From: Pseudopedobacter beijingensis
GTDB taxonomy: Bacteria > Bacteroidota > Bacteroidia > Sphingobacteriales > Sphingobacteriaceae
Reading direction: 5' to 3'
Length of the DNA: 64,000 nt
NCBI RefSeq assembly: GCF_042678145.1
Contig: NZ_JBHUDG010000018.1
Coordinates: 105,564 to 169,563, forward strand
Position 1 is the stretch's first letter, and the number at the start of each line of letters is the position of its first letter. The notes beneath the pieces were generated by a model, which saw nothing but the letters and a program-made list of their open reading frames with translations, made no database searches and had not been told where the DNA came from. Both the position numbers and the translations under genes were made by a program. Shown one piece after another: positions 8,870-17,375 of this stretch.

Positions 8870-11320
8870 TTATTTATCAGTATATTTTTTAATCCAGGTA
8901 TCCATTTCCCATAACATGTGTAATACCGATTCTTTTGCTTTATAATGATGGCCCTCGAAAGGTAATATTACTAAACGGGCTGTGGCACCATTTCCTTTTA
9001 AAGCGGCATAATATCTTTCACTCTGCATAGGAAAAGTCCCGGTATTTTCATCTGCTTCACCATGGATAATTAAAATAGGCGTTTTCTGCCTATCTGCATA
9101 AGAAAAAGGGGACATCTTAAAGTATAAATCAGGGTCTTGCCAATAAGTACGTTCTTCGTTCTGAAAACCAAATGGAGTTAAAGTTCTGTTATAAGCTCCG
9201 CTTCTGGCTATTCCGGCCATAAACATTCCGTTGTTATGTGTTAGCAGATTAGCAACCATAAATGCGCCATAGGAGTGACCTCCAATAATGATTTTTTTTC
9301 TATCGCCAATTTCCAGTTTTTCAACCTCGTCTATGGCTGCAATAGCATTATCTTTTAATTGCTCAATAAAGGTATCATTAGGCATATCATTGCTTTCTCC
9401 AACTATAGGCATATCTACTTCCATGACAAGAAATCCCTGAGTTGCCCAATAGATAGGGGAAGACCAATTTATTTTGGGAGATAGGTAAGGAGAGCCTTTA
9501 ACTTGAGATGCAGCAGCAGCTGTTTTATATTCTTTGGGATAAGCCCACATTAATACAGGCAATTTCCCTTGAGAAACGTGATAGTCTTTTGGTAAATAGA
9601 TAGTTGATGATAGCTTTAAACCATCAATTCTTTTATAATTAACCTGTCTTTTGGTAACACCTAATAATGGTAAATAAGGATTTTCAAAATAGGTGAGCCG
9701 ATACTCCTTCTTCGATTTTAAGCCCATGGCATAATAATTTGCTGGTTGCATAACCGATTCTCTGGAAAACAGTAAACGCCCTGAATTTAAGTTGTAATGT
9801 ACCGGTAATTCGTAATAAGGTGCTTTTGATCTGAATAAAGTGTCCGTAATTTTAGTTTTTACGTTAAATTTTAAAAGAAAAGGTTTTTCGCCTTTGTCAG
9901 AAGCTCCTTTAGAAATTGAATATACATTAACATTGCTTGGGTCTGCTATTCTCCGAAACCTGTTACCATCCAAAAGAAGAATATCTTTGTTATACTCATT
10001 TTTAATTTTGATAAATTCTCCCGGGTCGTTATAGGTGTTTTCGTAATACCTGTCCCATAAATTAACTCTGTATGTTGAATTTCCTGGTTTTATAAATACA
10101 CGCCTTTCTGTTCTTGTACGCCACCATTTTTCTGTAACGATGGCTATTTGGTCGTCTCCCCATACAATAGAATGAAATCTGAGATAGCAATCTGCCAGTT
10201 TAGAAGTTTTTTTGCCATTTGCTTCTTTCATATAAATTACATCTCTTACCGGAATTAATTTTGATGGATTTCCTCCATCTTTTGCTTCCACCCAAATATA
10301 GGTTTGCGGTTTATCATGTCGCCATTGAAAAGCCCTCTTAGATGTTGTTACGGCATCAAAACCATTTGGCAAATTATCCTGTAGAGGTGTTTTATTAAGA
10401 TTAGCCACAAAAGCTCCGTATTTATCATACAAATCTACTGAAGATGGGAATCTGGAATAAGGTAACTGATAAGAATATGGCTTTTCAATAGTTTTGGTCA
10501 TGACCAATTTTCCGTCTGGAGAGATGTCAAAATCAGAATATATAGCAGGAAGAGCAAAATTAACAGCTTCGCCATTATGTACATAAACCATTTTTAATTG
10601 CGAAGTAAGGTAATAATCGAATAAGCTTTCGTCCTGTTTATTTTTCAGAAGATCCTGATAGGTTTTGCTAGCAGAGGATGCCATAGCGGTTTCAGAAATA
10701 ATAGGAGCAATGTTTGATTGAGCTTGAGATATTATTGCTCTTTTATCATTTACAAATTGCGCCAGAATAGATTTACTGTCTGGAGACCATTGATATACTT
10801 TACCTAATGTTTTTATTAAGGATAAGTCTGTTAACTTATTTGTTTTATAATTGTTTAAAGAAAGAACCCAAAGCTCTAGTTTGTGATTGTTTTCAAGGCA
10901 GAATGCTAAAGAATTCTGATCCGGTGAAAAGGAAACCTCCGATATTTTATAGTTTTTAGGTAAACCATTTATTTGTATTTCGTGATTGTAATCTAGGTTT
11001 TTAATAGAAATTGACGTATAAAAAGTATAATCGGTAATCGTATTGTTTTGTGGATTAAAACGTGTTCCTGCTAATTTTAAAATAGGTTGGCTCAGCTCTT
11101 CTAAAGATATCAATGGATTTCTTTCTAGTATAACCATACAGCTTCCAGAATTATTAAAAAGAACCTGTCTATCAACAGATTTATTGAGAATATCCTGAAA
11201 TACTTGTGGTGGTTTTTGGTAGGTGTTTGTTTCCTGAGCTTGTGTAAAGTTCAGCATGAAAACAAAAAATGCCGGAACTAGAGATAATCCGGCATTTCTG
11301 AAATATTGATATCTTGTCAA
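8870..11320 (-). CDS. S9-family prolyl-oligopeptidase-like secreted peptidase
   Basis: This 816-residue protein has a signal peptide (cleavage near FTQAQ, residue 28), an N-terminal beta-propeller-like region (about 60-540) and a C-terminal alpha/beta-hydrolase domain. The catalytic triad is visible: Ser at about 683 in GGHSYGAF, Asp at about 757 in HGEADENTG and His at about 791 in FEGHHY. This is the arrangement of S9 serine peptidases (dipeptidyl peptidase/acylaminoacyl peptidase group), which act on short peptides. It should be periplasmic or envelope-associated. The M42 aminopeptidase gene lies just upstream in the same direction with a 14-base gap, suggesting a shared transcript for peptide breakdown. 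Confidence 0.88.
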   Translation of the reverse strand: MTRYQYFRNAGLSLVPAFFVFMLNFTQAQETNTYQKPPQVFQDILNKSVDRQVLFNNSGSCMVILERNPLISLEELSQPILKLAGTRFNPQNNTITDYTFYTSISIKNLDYNHEIQINGLPKNYKISEVSFSPDQNSLAFCLENNHKLELWVLSLNNYKTNKLTDLSLIKTLGKVYQWSPDSKSILAQFVNDKRAIISQAQSNIAPIISETAMASSASKTYQDLLKNKQDESLFDYYLTSQLKMVYVHNGEAVNFALPAIYSDFDISPDGKLVMTKTIEKPYSYQLPYSRFPSSVDLYDKYGAFVANLNKTPLQDNLPNGFDAVTTSKRAFQWRHDKPQTYIWVEAKDGGNPSKLIPVRDVIYMKEANGKKTSKLADCYLRFHSIVWGDDQIAIVTEKWWRTRTERRVFIKPGNSTYRVNLWDRYYENTYNDPGEFIKIKNEYNKDILLLDGNRFRRIADPSNVNVYSISKGASDKGEKPFLLKFNVKTKITDTLFRSKAPYYELPVHYNLNSGRLLFSRESVMQPANYYAMGLKSKKEYRLTYFENPYLPLLGVTKRQVNYKRIDGLKLSSTIYLPKDYHVSQGKLPVLMWAYPKEYKTAAAASQVKGSPYLSPKINWSSPIYWATQGFLVMEVDMPIVGESNDMPNDTFIEQLKDNAIAAIDEVEKLEIGDRKKIIIGGHSYGAFMVANLLTHNNGMFMAGIARSGAYNRTLTPFGFQNEERTYWQDPDLYFKMSPFSYADRQKTPILIIHGEADENTGTFPMQSERYYAALKGNGATARLVILPFEGHHYKAKESVLHMLWEMDTWIKKYTDK

Positions 11321-11334
11321 CTTTATTCCTGAAT

Positions 11335-12444
11335 TTATTTGATATATCTGAAATCCTGGCCGTCCTGGATATTTAAGAGCGATTCGTAAATCAATCTGAT
11401 TACGTTATCTACGTCATCTTTATGAATCATCTCAACTGTTGTATGCATATATCTTAAAGGTAAAGATATTAAAGCAGAAACAACGCCATCATTAGAATAG
11501 GCAAAAGCATCCGTATCTGTGCCTGTGGAGCGGGAAGAGGCTTGTCTTTGGAAAGGAATTCCGTTTCTTTCTGCAGCTTCAACCAATAGTTTATTCAGGT
11601 TGTTATGTACAGCAGGTGCGTAGGAAATTACCGGACCTTTACCACAAGCCAAATCACCCTGAGTAATTTTATTAATCATAGGTGTGGTTGTATCATGCGT
11701 TACGTCCGTTACAATGGCAACATTAGGCTTGATACGATGGGCAATCATTTCTGCACCACGAAGTCCAATTTCTTCTTGTACTGCATTTACGATATACAAA
11801 CCAAAAGGTAATTTAATTTTGTTTTCTTTTAATAGTCTGGCAACTTCGGCAATCATAAAACCACCAGCTCTGTTATCTAAAGCTCTTCCAAGATAGTAAC
11901 GGTCATTTAACACCATAAATTCATCTTCATAGGTAATAACACATCCTACATGTATACCCAAAGCTTCAACTTCTTCTTTACTGGTACAACCACAATCCAG
12001 AAAAATATTTTTCAATTGTGGAGTTTCTTCTTTTTCACCTCCATGTCTGGTATGGATGGCAGGCCAACCAAATACTGCTTTTACTATTCCTTTATCTGTA
12101 TGGATATTTACACGTTTAGAAGGTGCAATCTGATGATCTGAACCACCATTTCTGATTACGTAAATCAATCCATCATTGGTTATATAATTGACAAACCACG
12201 ATATTTCATCAGCATGAGCTTCAATAACTACCTTATATTCTGCTTTTGGATTAATAACGCCTACGGCAGTACCGTAATTATCTACATAATATTCATCAAC
12301 ATAAGGTTTTATATAATCTAACCAAAGTTTTTGTCCTTTATATTCAAATCCTGTAGGGGAAGGATTATTGATGTATGCTTCTAAAAACTGAAGTGATTTT
12401 TTGGTCACTATTTCTTGCTTTTCCTGTGCTTTCTTCTTCGCCAT
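11335..12444 (-). CDS. M42 family metallopeptidase (glutamyl aminopeptidase/FrvX-like)
   Basis: The 369-residue cytoplasmic protein shows the metal ligands of the M42/M20 co-catalytic zinc fold. These are His in IEAHADEISWFV, Asp in LGRALDNRAGGF, the Glu pair in VNAVQEEIGLRGA, Asp in AIVTDVTHD and His in MHTTVEMIHKDDV. M42 enzymes form large tetrahedral dodecamers that remove N-terminal residues from peptides, although they were formerly annotated as endoglucanases. It has no signal peptide. It precedes the S9 peptidase gene in the same direction, which fits a role in trimming imported peptides. Confidence 0.9.
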   Translation of the reverse strand: MAKKKAQEKQEIVTKKSLQFLEAYINNPSPTGFEYKGQKLWLDYIKPYVDEYYVDNYGTAVGVINPKAEYKVVIEAHADEISWFVNYITNDGLIYVIRNGGSDHQIAPSKRVNIHTDKGIVKAVFGWPAIHTRHGGEKEETPQLKNIFLDCGCTSKEEVEALGIHVGCVITYEDEFMVLNDRYYLGRALDNRAGGFMIAEVARLLKENKIKLPFGLYIVNAVQEEIGLRGAEMIAHRIKPNVAIVTDVTHDTTTPMINKITQGDLACGKGPVISYAPAVHNNLNKLLVEAAERNGIPFQRQASSRSTGTDTDAFAYSNDGVVSALISLPLRYMHTTVEMIHKDDVDNVIRLIYESLLNIQDGQDFRYIK

Positions 12445-12491
12445 ATCTATATATAAAACTTGAGATAAAAGTTAATTTACCTGTAAATCTA

Positions 12492-12932
12492 TCAAATTTC
12501 TTTTTCTATTGTCATGAAATCTATCCCATTTTTAGAGAAAGTATTTCCATTAGTAGCAAAACCAAATTTTTTATAAAAGTTTATGGCAGATACGCGGGCA
12601 TTACATCTAAGCTGCTTTTTATGGTTTTCTGTAGCGTAGTCTATTACATACTGCAAAAGCTTTGTACCAATTTTTTGATTCTGAAAATCGGGACGAACCG
12701 CTAACTTTCTAAAAACCATTGTATCTCCATCTTCAAAAACAGATACAACGCCAGCAAGCGAATTATCGGTAAAAATACCGAAATGGACACCATTAAAGTC
12801 ATCTTCCAACTTTACGGCTTCAATAGGATGATTAGGGTACATAGCTTCATTTCTAATGTTCCATGTCAGTTCCGGTGTAATCTGTTCTATTTTCAAATCT
12901 GATTTCATAGAGGTCTTATAATTTGATTTCAC
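12492..12932 (-). CDS. GNAT family N-acetyltransferase
   Basis: This 146-residue protein has the GNAT layout. An N-terminal part (TWNIRNEAMYPNHP) is followed by beta4 and the acetyl-CoA pyrophosphate-binding loop in KLAVRPDFQNQKIGTKLLQ at about 75-93, and a C-terminal AINFYKKFGFAT motif. The acceptor substrate is not known. It starts a leftward series into the M42 and S9 peptidase genes, separated from M42 by 47 bases, so co-transcription is possible. Confidence 0.88.
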   Translation of the reverse strand: MKSNYKTSMKSDLKIEQITPELTWNIRNEAMYPNHPIEAVKLEDDFNGVHFGIFTDNSLAGVVSVFEDGDTMVFRKLAVRPDFQNQKIGTKLLQYVIDYATENHKKQLRCNARVSAINFYKKFGFATNGNTFSKNGIDFMTIEKEI

Positions 12933-13254
12933 AAATATGGGGTTTGTTCTCTGCTTTTTATAGTACTCAAAATCTATTTTACTTAAAGATGAATAACATA
13001 TTTCTGTTTAACGATTAATTATCAGATATAGTTACGGGCAATAAATCTACTATAAGTCGTGTTTTATGGATTTTATTTAATTAAAAAATAAGAATTAATA
13101 GATATTCACTTCTCGTTTCGCTGATTTAGTCTTACCAGCCTTTATTATCAGGATAAAACATCTTTTCTATAAAACAGTAACTTTCCATTACTTTCTTGAT
13201 AATATCGTACACATGAAAGAGAAAATGTGTTAGAGTCTTTAAAAGTATTCCTGA

Positions 13255-13262
13255 TACATTTG
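13255..13262 (+). promoter_or_regulatory. Bacteroidota -7 box for the symporter/aldolase pair
   Basis: TACATTTG matches TAnnTTTG exactly and lies 45 bases before the symporter start, giving a 5' leader of about 40 bases. The remaining part of the 12933-13307 gap is AT-rich and holds no convincing gene: a 64-codon leftward frame here overlaps the promoter and has no recognisable product. Confidence 0.55.
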
Positions 13263-13307
13263 CTATAGAAGTTGAATAATTACTAAACCTAATATTCGAG
13301 GAAAAAG

Positions 13308-14861
13308 ATGACAGAGAATCTTCCATTTATTGATCTAGCAGTAATAGCCTTATACCTTATAGCTATGGTTTTGGTAGGTGTTTATTTTTCAAGGAGAAAT
13401 AAAAGTGCCGACCAGTTCACAAAAGCATCAGGACGTATACCCGGTTGGGCAATAGGCTTATCTATCTATGCAACATTTTTAAGCAGTAATACATTCTTAG
13501 GAGTTCCGGGTAAGGCATTCGGAGGTAACTGGAATGCTTTTGTTTTTAGCTTATCTATGCCTTTAGCCGCTTGGGTGGCAGCCAAATACTTTGTGCCATT
13601 TTATAGAAGTGTAGGCGAGGTATCAGCCTATACCAATCTTGAAAAGAGATTTGGAGCCTGGGCGCGTACCTATGCAGTGGCATGTTTTCTTTTAACACAG
13701 TTGGCTAGAATGGGATCTATTTTCTTTGGTATTTCTCTGACTTTACAAGCACTTACCGGTTATAGCATGGAAATGATTATGCTGGTAACAGGTATCTGTA
13801 TAATTATATACACTGTAATGGGAGGAATAGAGGCTGTAATTTGGACTGAGGTAGTACAGGGAATTCTAAAAACTTTAGGAGCTATATTAATTATCGGAAT
13901 TATTGTGGCAGATATGCCAGGCGGAGTTTCTAAAATCGTTGAAATTGGAACTAACGATAATAAGTTTGGTCTCGGCAGTTTGTCGTTTGATTTTACGCAG
14001 GCCACTTTTTGGGTGGTGTTGCTGTACGGTTTCTTTATAAACCTAAACAACTTTGGTATGGATCAGAACTACGTACAAAGATACCATACCGCAAGTTCTG
14101 CAAAAGAAGCATCAAAATCAGTTTGGTTATGCGTTTGGATATATGTTCCAGCTTCGTTAATGTTCTTTATTATAGGAACGTGTCTATATGCTTACTATCA
14201 GGTAAATCCAGATCTTATACAAGGCGTTAAACTACAAGCAGCTGCAGAATTATTACCTTCTACAGCATCCAGTTCAGAAATAAGCAGTTTAGCTTCAGCT
14301 TTAAAACCAGAAGATTATGGAGATAAAGTGATGCCACATTTTATGGTAACCATGATCCCAACAGGGTTGGTAGGTTTAATTGTATCAGCTATTTTATCTG
14401 CAGCAATGAGTACCATTAGCTCTGGTATGAATGCTTCTGCAACAGTTTTTGCTGAAGATATCTACAAAAGATATTTCAAACCTGAAATGACCGATAAGCA
14501 AAATATGAAATTATTGTACATCGGAACAACATTTTTTGGATTAGCAGGAATGGTTTGTGGAATAGCAATGATTGGAGTGAAGAGTATATTGGATATATGG
14601 TGGCAATTATCAGGAATTTTTGCTGGCGGTATGTTAGGCTTATTCTTATTAGGCATTATTAGCAAGAAATCAGGAAATACAGAAGCTTTAGCAGCCACGG
14701 TGATTGGTCTAATGGTAATTATCTGGATGTCTTTATCCTATTTAATACCAGAAGAGTTTGCTTACTTAAAGAACCCACTTCATGCAAACATGATTATTGT
14801 TGTCGGGACATTATCAATTTTCTTAACAGGATCATTAATAGCTAAAATCAGAAAAGGTTAA
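13308..14861 (+). CDS. Sodium:solute symporter (SSS family)
   Basis: This 517-residue integral membrane protein has about 13-14 hydrophobic segments in the SSS/LeuT fold. Family signatures include the N-terminal KSADQFTKASGRIPGWAIGL, GGIEAVIWTEVVQG, and NNFGMDQNYVQRYHTA in the middle. A preceding GAGG-like sequence (CGAGGAAAAAG) sits at a good distance from the ATG. The next gene, 34 bases downstream, encodes a DapA/NanA-type aldolase, so the imported solute is probably a keto-acid sugar, sialic-acid-like compound or hydroxyproline-type compound cleaved to pyruvate. The exact substrate is not determinable. Confidence 0.9.
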   Translation: MTENLPFIDLAVIALYLIAMVLVGVYFSRRNKSADQFTKASGRIPGWAIGLSIYATFLSSNTFLGVPGKAFGGNWNAFVFSLSMPLAAWVAAKYFVPFYRSVGEVSAYTNLEKRFGAWARTYAVACFLLTQLARMGSIFFGISLTLQALTGYSMEMIMLVTGICIIIYTVMGGIEAVIWTEVVQGILKTLGAILIIGIIVADMPGGVSKIVEIGTNDNKFGLGSLSFDFTQATFWVVLLYGFFINLNNFGMDQNYVQRYHTASSAKEASKSVWLCVWIYVPASLMFFIIGTCLYAYYQVNPDLIQGVKLQAAAELLPSTASSSEISSLASALKPEDYGDKVMPHFMVTMIPTGLVGLIVSAILSAAMSTISSGMNASATVFAEDIYKRYFKPEMTDKQNMKLLYIGTTFFGLAGMVCGIAMIGVKSILDIWWQLSGIFAGGMLGLFLLGIISKKSGNTEALAATVIGLMVIIWMSLSYLIPEEFAYLKNPLHANMIIVVGTLSIFLTGSLIAKIRKG

Positions 14862-14895
14862 ATACCAATACATTACAAAATAATAAAATCAGAAG

Positions 14896-15837
14896 ATGAA
14901 CAGAACAGAAAAAGGTTTTATACCTGTCATGTTGACACCTTTTAAGGATAGCGGAGATATAGATTTCGATGGACTGAAAAGATTAACGGAATTATACATT
15001 GAAGCAGGTGCGGCAGGTTTATTTGCCAATTGTCTTTCAAGCGAAATGTTTGAATTGAGTGAAGACGAACGCTTGGAATTAGTAGATTTTGTAGTAAAAT
15101 CAACTCAAGGGAGTATTCCTGTTGTAGCTACAGGTACTTTTGGTGGGGCTATAGAAAAACAGGCAGACTTTGTAAAGAAAATATACGATACAGGTGTAGA
15201 GGCGGTTATTGGAATTACCAGTTTGTTAGCTGAAGAGCAGGATAGTGATGAAATATTTGACGCCAACGTACATAAGCTGTTAGATTTAACAGATGGTGTT
15301 CCAATGGGATTTTACGAATGCCCGGTTCCTTATAAAAGATTAATTTCACCTGCGCAATTAGAAGCTCTGGTTAAAACCGGAAGAGTAACTTACCATAAAG
15401 ATACTTGCTTAGACATAGATCAGGTAAGAGCAAAAATCAAAGCAACCGAAAATAGTAATAATTTTGGTTTATACGATGCTTATATGGTACATGCAGTAGA
15501 ATCATTAAAAGCAGGTTCTGCAGGATTATCATGTATTCAAGGAAACTTCTATCCTGAACTGTTAGTATGGTTATGTAATAACTATGCAAACGAGTCATTG
15601 GCAGGTGAAGTAGCACAGGCACAACAGTTCTTTATAGACAATATGGATGTAATGCATGATGTTTATCCTACTATAGCTAAATATTCATTACAACGCAGAG
15701 GCTTTGATATGTCTACATTTACAAGAAGACAGGGAATAGGTACTTTTAATCAGGAAATTAAAAACCGTATTGCTGCTTTAGACGAAAAGTACGACTTACT
15801 TAAAGATCAACTGGAAATTAAACATTCAATAGCATAG
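14896..15837 (+). CDS. Dihydrodipicolinate synthase/N-acetylneuraminate lyase family protein
   Basis: The 313-residue protein is a class I aldolase TIM barrel. The Schiff-base lysine is Lys168 in VTYHKDTCLD and the catalytic tyrosine is Tyr140 in MGFYECPVPYKR. The position usually occupied by GTTGE (DHDPS) or GSTGE (sialic acid lyase) reads CLSSE at 46-50, so the carboxylate-binding loop is altered. This argues against a true lysine-pathway DapA. With the symporter gene directly upstream, a catabolic aldolase or lyase for an imported keto acid is likely. The pair ends with a terminator at 15870. Confidence 0.85.
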   Translation: MNRTEKGFIPVMLTPFKDSGDIDFDGLKRLTELYIEAGAAGLFANCLSSEMFELSEDERLELVDFVVKSTQGSIPVVATGTFGGAIEKQADFVKKIYDTGVEAVIGITSLLAEEQDSDEIFDANVHKLLDLTDGVPMGFYECPVPYKRLISPAQLEALVKTGRVTYHKDTCLDIDQVRAKIKATENSNNFGLYDAYMVHAVESLKAGSAGLSCIQGNFYPELLVWLCNNYANESLAGEVAQAQQFFIDNMDVMHDVYPTIAKYSLQRRGFDMSTFTRRQGIGTFNQEIKNRIAALDEKYDLLKDQLEIKHSIA

Positions 15838-15869
15838 CGGTTTAGCTTTTATTTTAATAATTAGGTTTG

Positions 15870-15900
15870 AACAGGATGTCTTTTTAGCATCCTGTTTTTT
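15870..15900 (+). terminator. Rho-independent terminator after the aldolase gene
   Basis: A 9-bp perfect stem (15870-15878 with 15888-15896) is followed by a run of Ts. It separates the symporter/aldolase operon from the tyrS leader. Confidence 0.85.
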
Positions 15901-15918
15901 TATACAATTTAAAAGCCT

Positions 15919-15926
15919 TACTTTTG
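15919..15926 (+). promoter_or_regulatory. -7 promoter box of the tyrS leader
   Basis: TACTTTTG matches TAnnTTTG exactly and ends only five bases before the ATG of the leader ORF, so transcription probably starts at or next to that ATG. The expected -33 region falls in the T-run of the preceding terminator and is weak. Confidence 0.6.
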
Positions 15927-15931
15927 TACCA

Positions 15932-16039
15932 ATGAAATTTTTGAAGAACATATTAAGACTTCCTTTCTATAATAACTATTATTATACCAATAGCTGTTCG
16001 GGAAAAGGTATGTCTGCACTTCAGAAATTATATACATAA
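15932..16039 (+). CDS. Tyrosine-rich leader peptide of tyrS (35 codons)
   Basis: This small ORF has 35 codons and encodes a peptide whose middle reads FYNNYYYTNSCSGKG. Four of the six codons from 15968 to 15985 are Tyr (TAT), three of them consecutive at 15977-15985; a fifth Tyr lies near the end. It ends 23 bases before the terminator hairpin that precedes tyrS. A short Tyr-rich ORF, terminator and tyrosyl-tRNA synthetase gene in this order is the layout of ribosome-mediated attenuation: shortage of charged tRNA-Tyr would stall the ribosome on the TAT run. The peptide itself probably has no other function. No family match is claimed. Confidence 0.7.
   Translation: MKFLKNILRLPFYNNYYYTNSCSGKGMSALQKLYT
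15995..16002 (+). promoter_or_regulatory. Antiterminator arm in the tyrS leader
   Basis: TGTTCGGG at 15995-16002 is identical to 16081-16088 in the 3' arm of the terminator. Either copy can pair with the 5' arm at 16067-16074 (CCCGGACA, with one G-U pair), so the two structures exclude each other. The copy lies 10 bases after the Tyr codon run, which is about the leading edge of a ribosome stalled there. Confidence 0.6.
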
Positions 16040-16062
16040 CTATAATAAAAAGATATATCACC

Positions 16063-16100
16063 AAAGCCCGGACATGTTCATGTTCGGGCTTTTTTATTTT
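16063..16100 (+). terminator. Attenuator terminator directly upstream of tyrS
   Basis: A stem of 12-14 bp (16063-16076 with 16079-16092, one G-U pair) is followed by a T-rich stretch. It ends about 8 bases before the tyrS start. Because no other gene lies between the leader ORF and tyrS, it can only act as a regulated terminator within the tyrS leader. Confidence 0.8.
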
Positions 16101-16107
16101 ACAAAAA

Positions 16108-17310
16108 ATGGATACAGTAAAACAACTTAAAGAAAACGTAGAAATTATTTTACCCGATAATGGGTTAGAAAGTAAACTGGCGCAGGCAGAAAAAGATAAT
16201 AGAAAGCTGAGTATTAAATTAGGTTTTGATCCAACTGCACCAGATTTACATCTTGGACATGCTGTAGTATTGCGTAAGCTAAAACAATTTCAGGATTTAG
16301 GTCATCAGATTATAATATTGGTAGGTAGTTTTACCGCAAGAATAGGTGACCCTACAGGCAAAAATAAGAGTAGAAAACCTTTATCTGTGGAAGAGGTGAA
16401 ACATAATGCAGAAACCTACATTAAACAACTCTCTAAAGTAATAGATGTAGATAAAGCTAAAATTGTATTTAACTCAGATTGGTTAGATTCATTGAATTTT
16501 TCAGAAGTTATTCAACTGCTCTCAAAAGTAACGGTAGCGCAGCTTATGCACCGGAATGATTTCAATAAAAGATTTACGGAAAATACACCCATAGCCATGC
16601 ATGAACTTGTTTACCCCATATTGCAGGGATTTGATTCAGTTCAGATTGGTTGCGATATAGAAATGGGAGGGACGGATCAGCTGTTTAATTGTACTATGGG
16701 TAGGCAATTACAGGAAAGTTTTAATATGGACGGCCAGATAGTTATGTGTATGCCATTATTAAAAGGTTTAGACGGAAAAGAAAAGATGAGTAAATCTTTA
16801 AATAATATTATAGGTCTTACAGATGAACCTAACGAAATGTTTGGGAAAACCATGTCAATACCTGATAGCCTGATAGAAGAATATATTGATTTAGCGACGG
16901 ATTTTTCTGTTATAGAAAAAAAAGAATTGAAGGATTTGTTGAAAACAGAAAATCCGATGGAAATAAAAAAACAGATAGCCAAAAACATTATTAGACAATA
17001 CCACAGCGAGGAAAATGCAGAAGAGGCCGAACAATTTTTTGTAAACCAGTTCCAGAATAAAAACTTTGAAGAAAAAGTGTTCGAACCGGTAAAAATAGAT
17101 TTGTTTTTAAATCATCAAGAAGTTGTATTATTGGTAGATATGTGTACTCATCTAAAGAAAGACATTACTAAATCTGCAATAAGAAGGTTAATTGAAAACG
17201 GAGCCGTCCAGGTAAATAATGAAAAGATAATAAATCCTAATCAGGAACTGAAATTAACACCGGGAACTAAAGTTAAAATAGGGAAACGAGAGTTTTTTGA
17301 ATGGTTATAA
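16108..17310 (+). CDS. tyrS: Tyrosine--tRNA ligase
   Basis: The 400-residue class I aminoacyl-tRNA synthetase has the HIGH-type motif HLGH at 48-51, in KLGFDPTAPDLHLGH. The tyrosine-binding region is seen in GCDIEMGGTDQLFN. KMSKS lies at 226-230, and a C-terminal S4 RNA-binding domain spans about 335-400 (AIRRLIENGAVQVNNEKI). It charges tRNA-Tyr in the cytoplasm. It is of the TyrZ-like subgroup by its short connective region; this is inference. The 5' region carries a Tyr-codon leader peptide and a terminator, so expression is probably set by the level of charged tRNA-Tyr. Confidence 0.95.
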   Translation: MDTVKQLKENVEIILPDNGLESKLAQAEKDNRKLSIKLGFDPTAPDLHLGHAVVLRKLKQFQDLGHQIIILVGSFTARIGDPTGKNKSRKPLSVEEVKHNAETYIKQLSKVIDVDKAKIVFNSDWLDSLNFSEVIQLLSKVTVAQLMHRNDFNKRFTENTPIAMHELVYPILQGFDSVQIGCDIEMGGTDQLFNCTMGRQLQESFNMDGQIVMCMPLLKGLDGKEKMSKSLNNIIGLTDEPNEMFGKTMSIPDSLIEEYIDLATDFSVIEKKELKDLLKTENPMEIKKQIAKNIIRQYHSEENAEEAEQFFVNQFQNKNFEEKVFEPVKIDLFLNHQEVVLLVDMCTHLKKDITKSAIRRLIENGAVQVNNEKIINPNQELKLTPGTKVKIGKREFFEWL

Positions 17311-17375
17311 TTCTTCAACTTACTTTTAACAGAATAGGCAAAATTTTTAAATTAGTCATTCCAGAATTTTAAAAG

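Noticed and set aside
11335..12444. Endoglucanase (older name of the M42 family)
   Set aside because: The metal ligands and fold are those of M42 aminopeptidases.
13132..13326. 64-codon leftward ORF overlapping the symporter start
   Set aside because: It covers the TACATTTG promoter box and the symporter start, has no recognisable product, and looks like a chance frame in an AT-rich gap.
14896..15837. dapA (lysine biosynthesis)
   Set aside because: The GTTGE loop is missing and the gene is coupled to a symporter, so a catabolic aldolase is more likely.
15901..16107. T-box riboswitch upstream of tyrS
   Set aside because: No T-box consensus or specifier stem is visible, T-boxes are mainly a Firmicutes mechanism, and the Tyr-codon ORF explains the terminator better.
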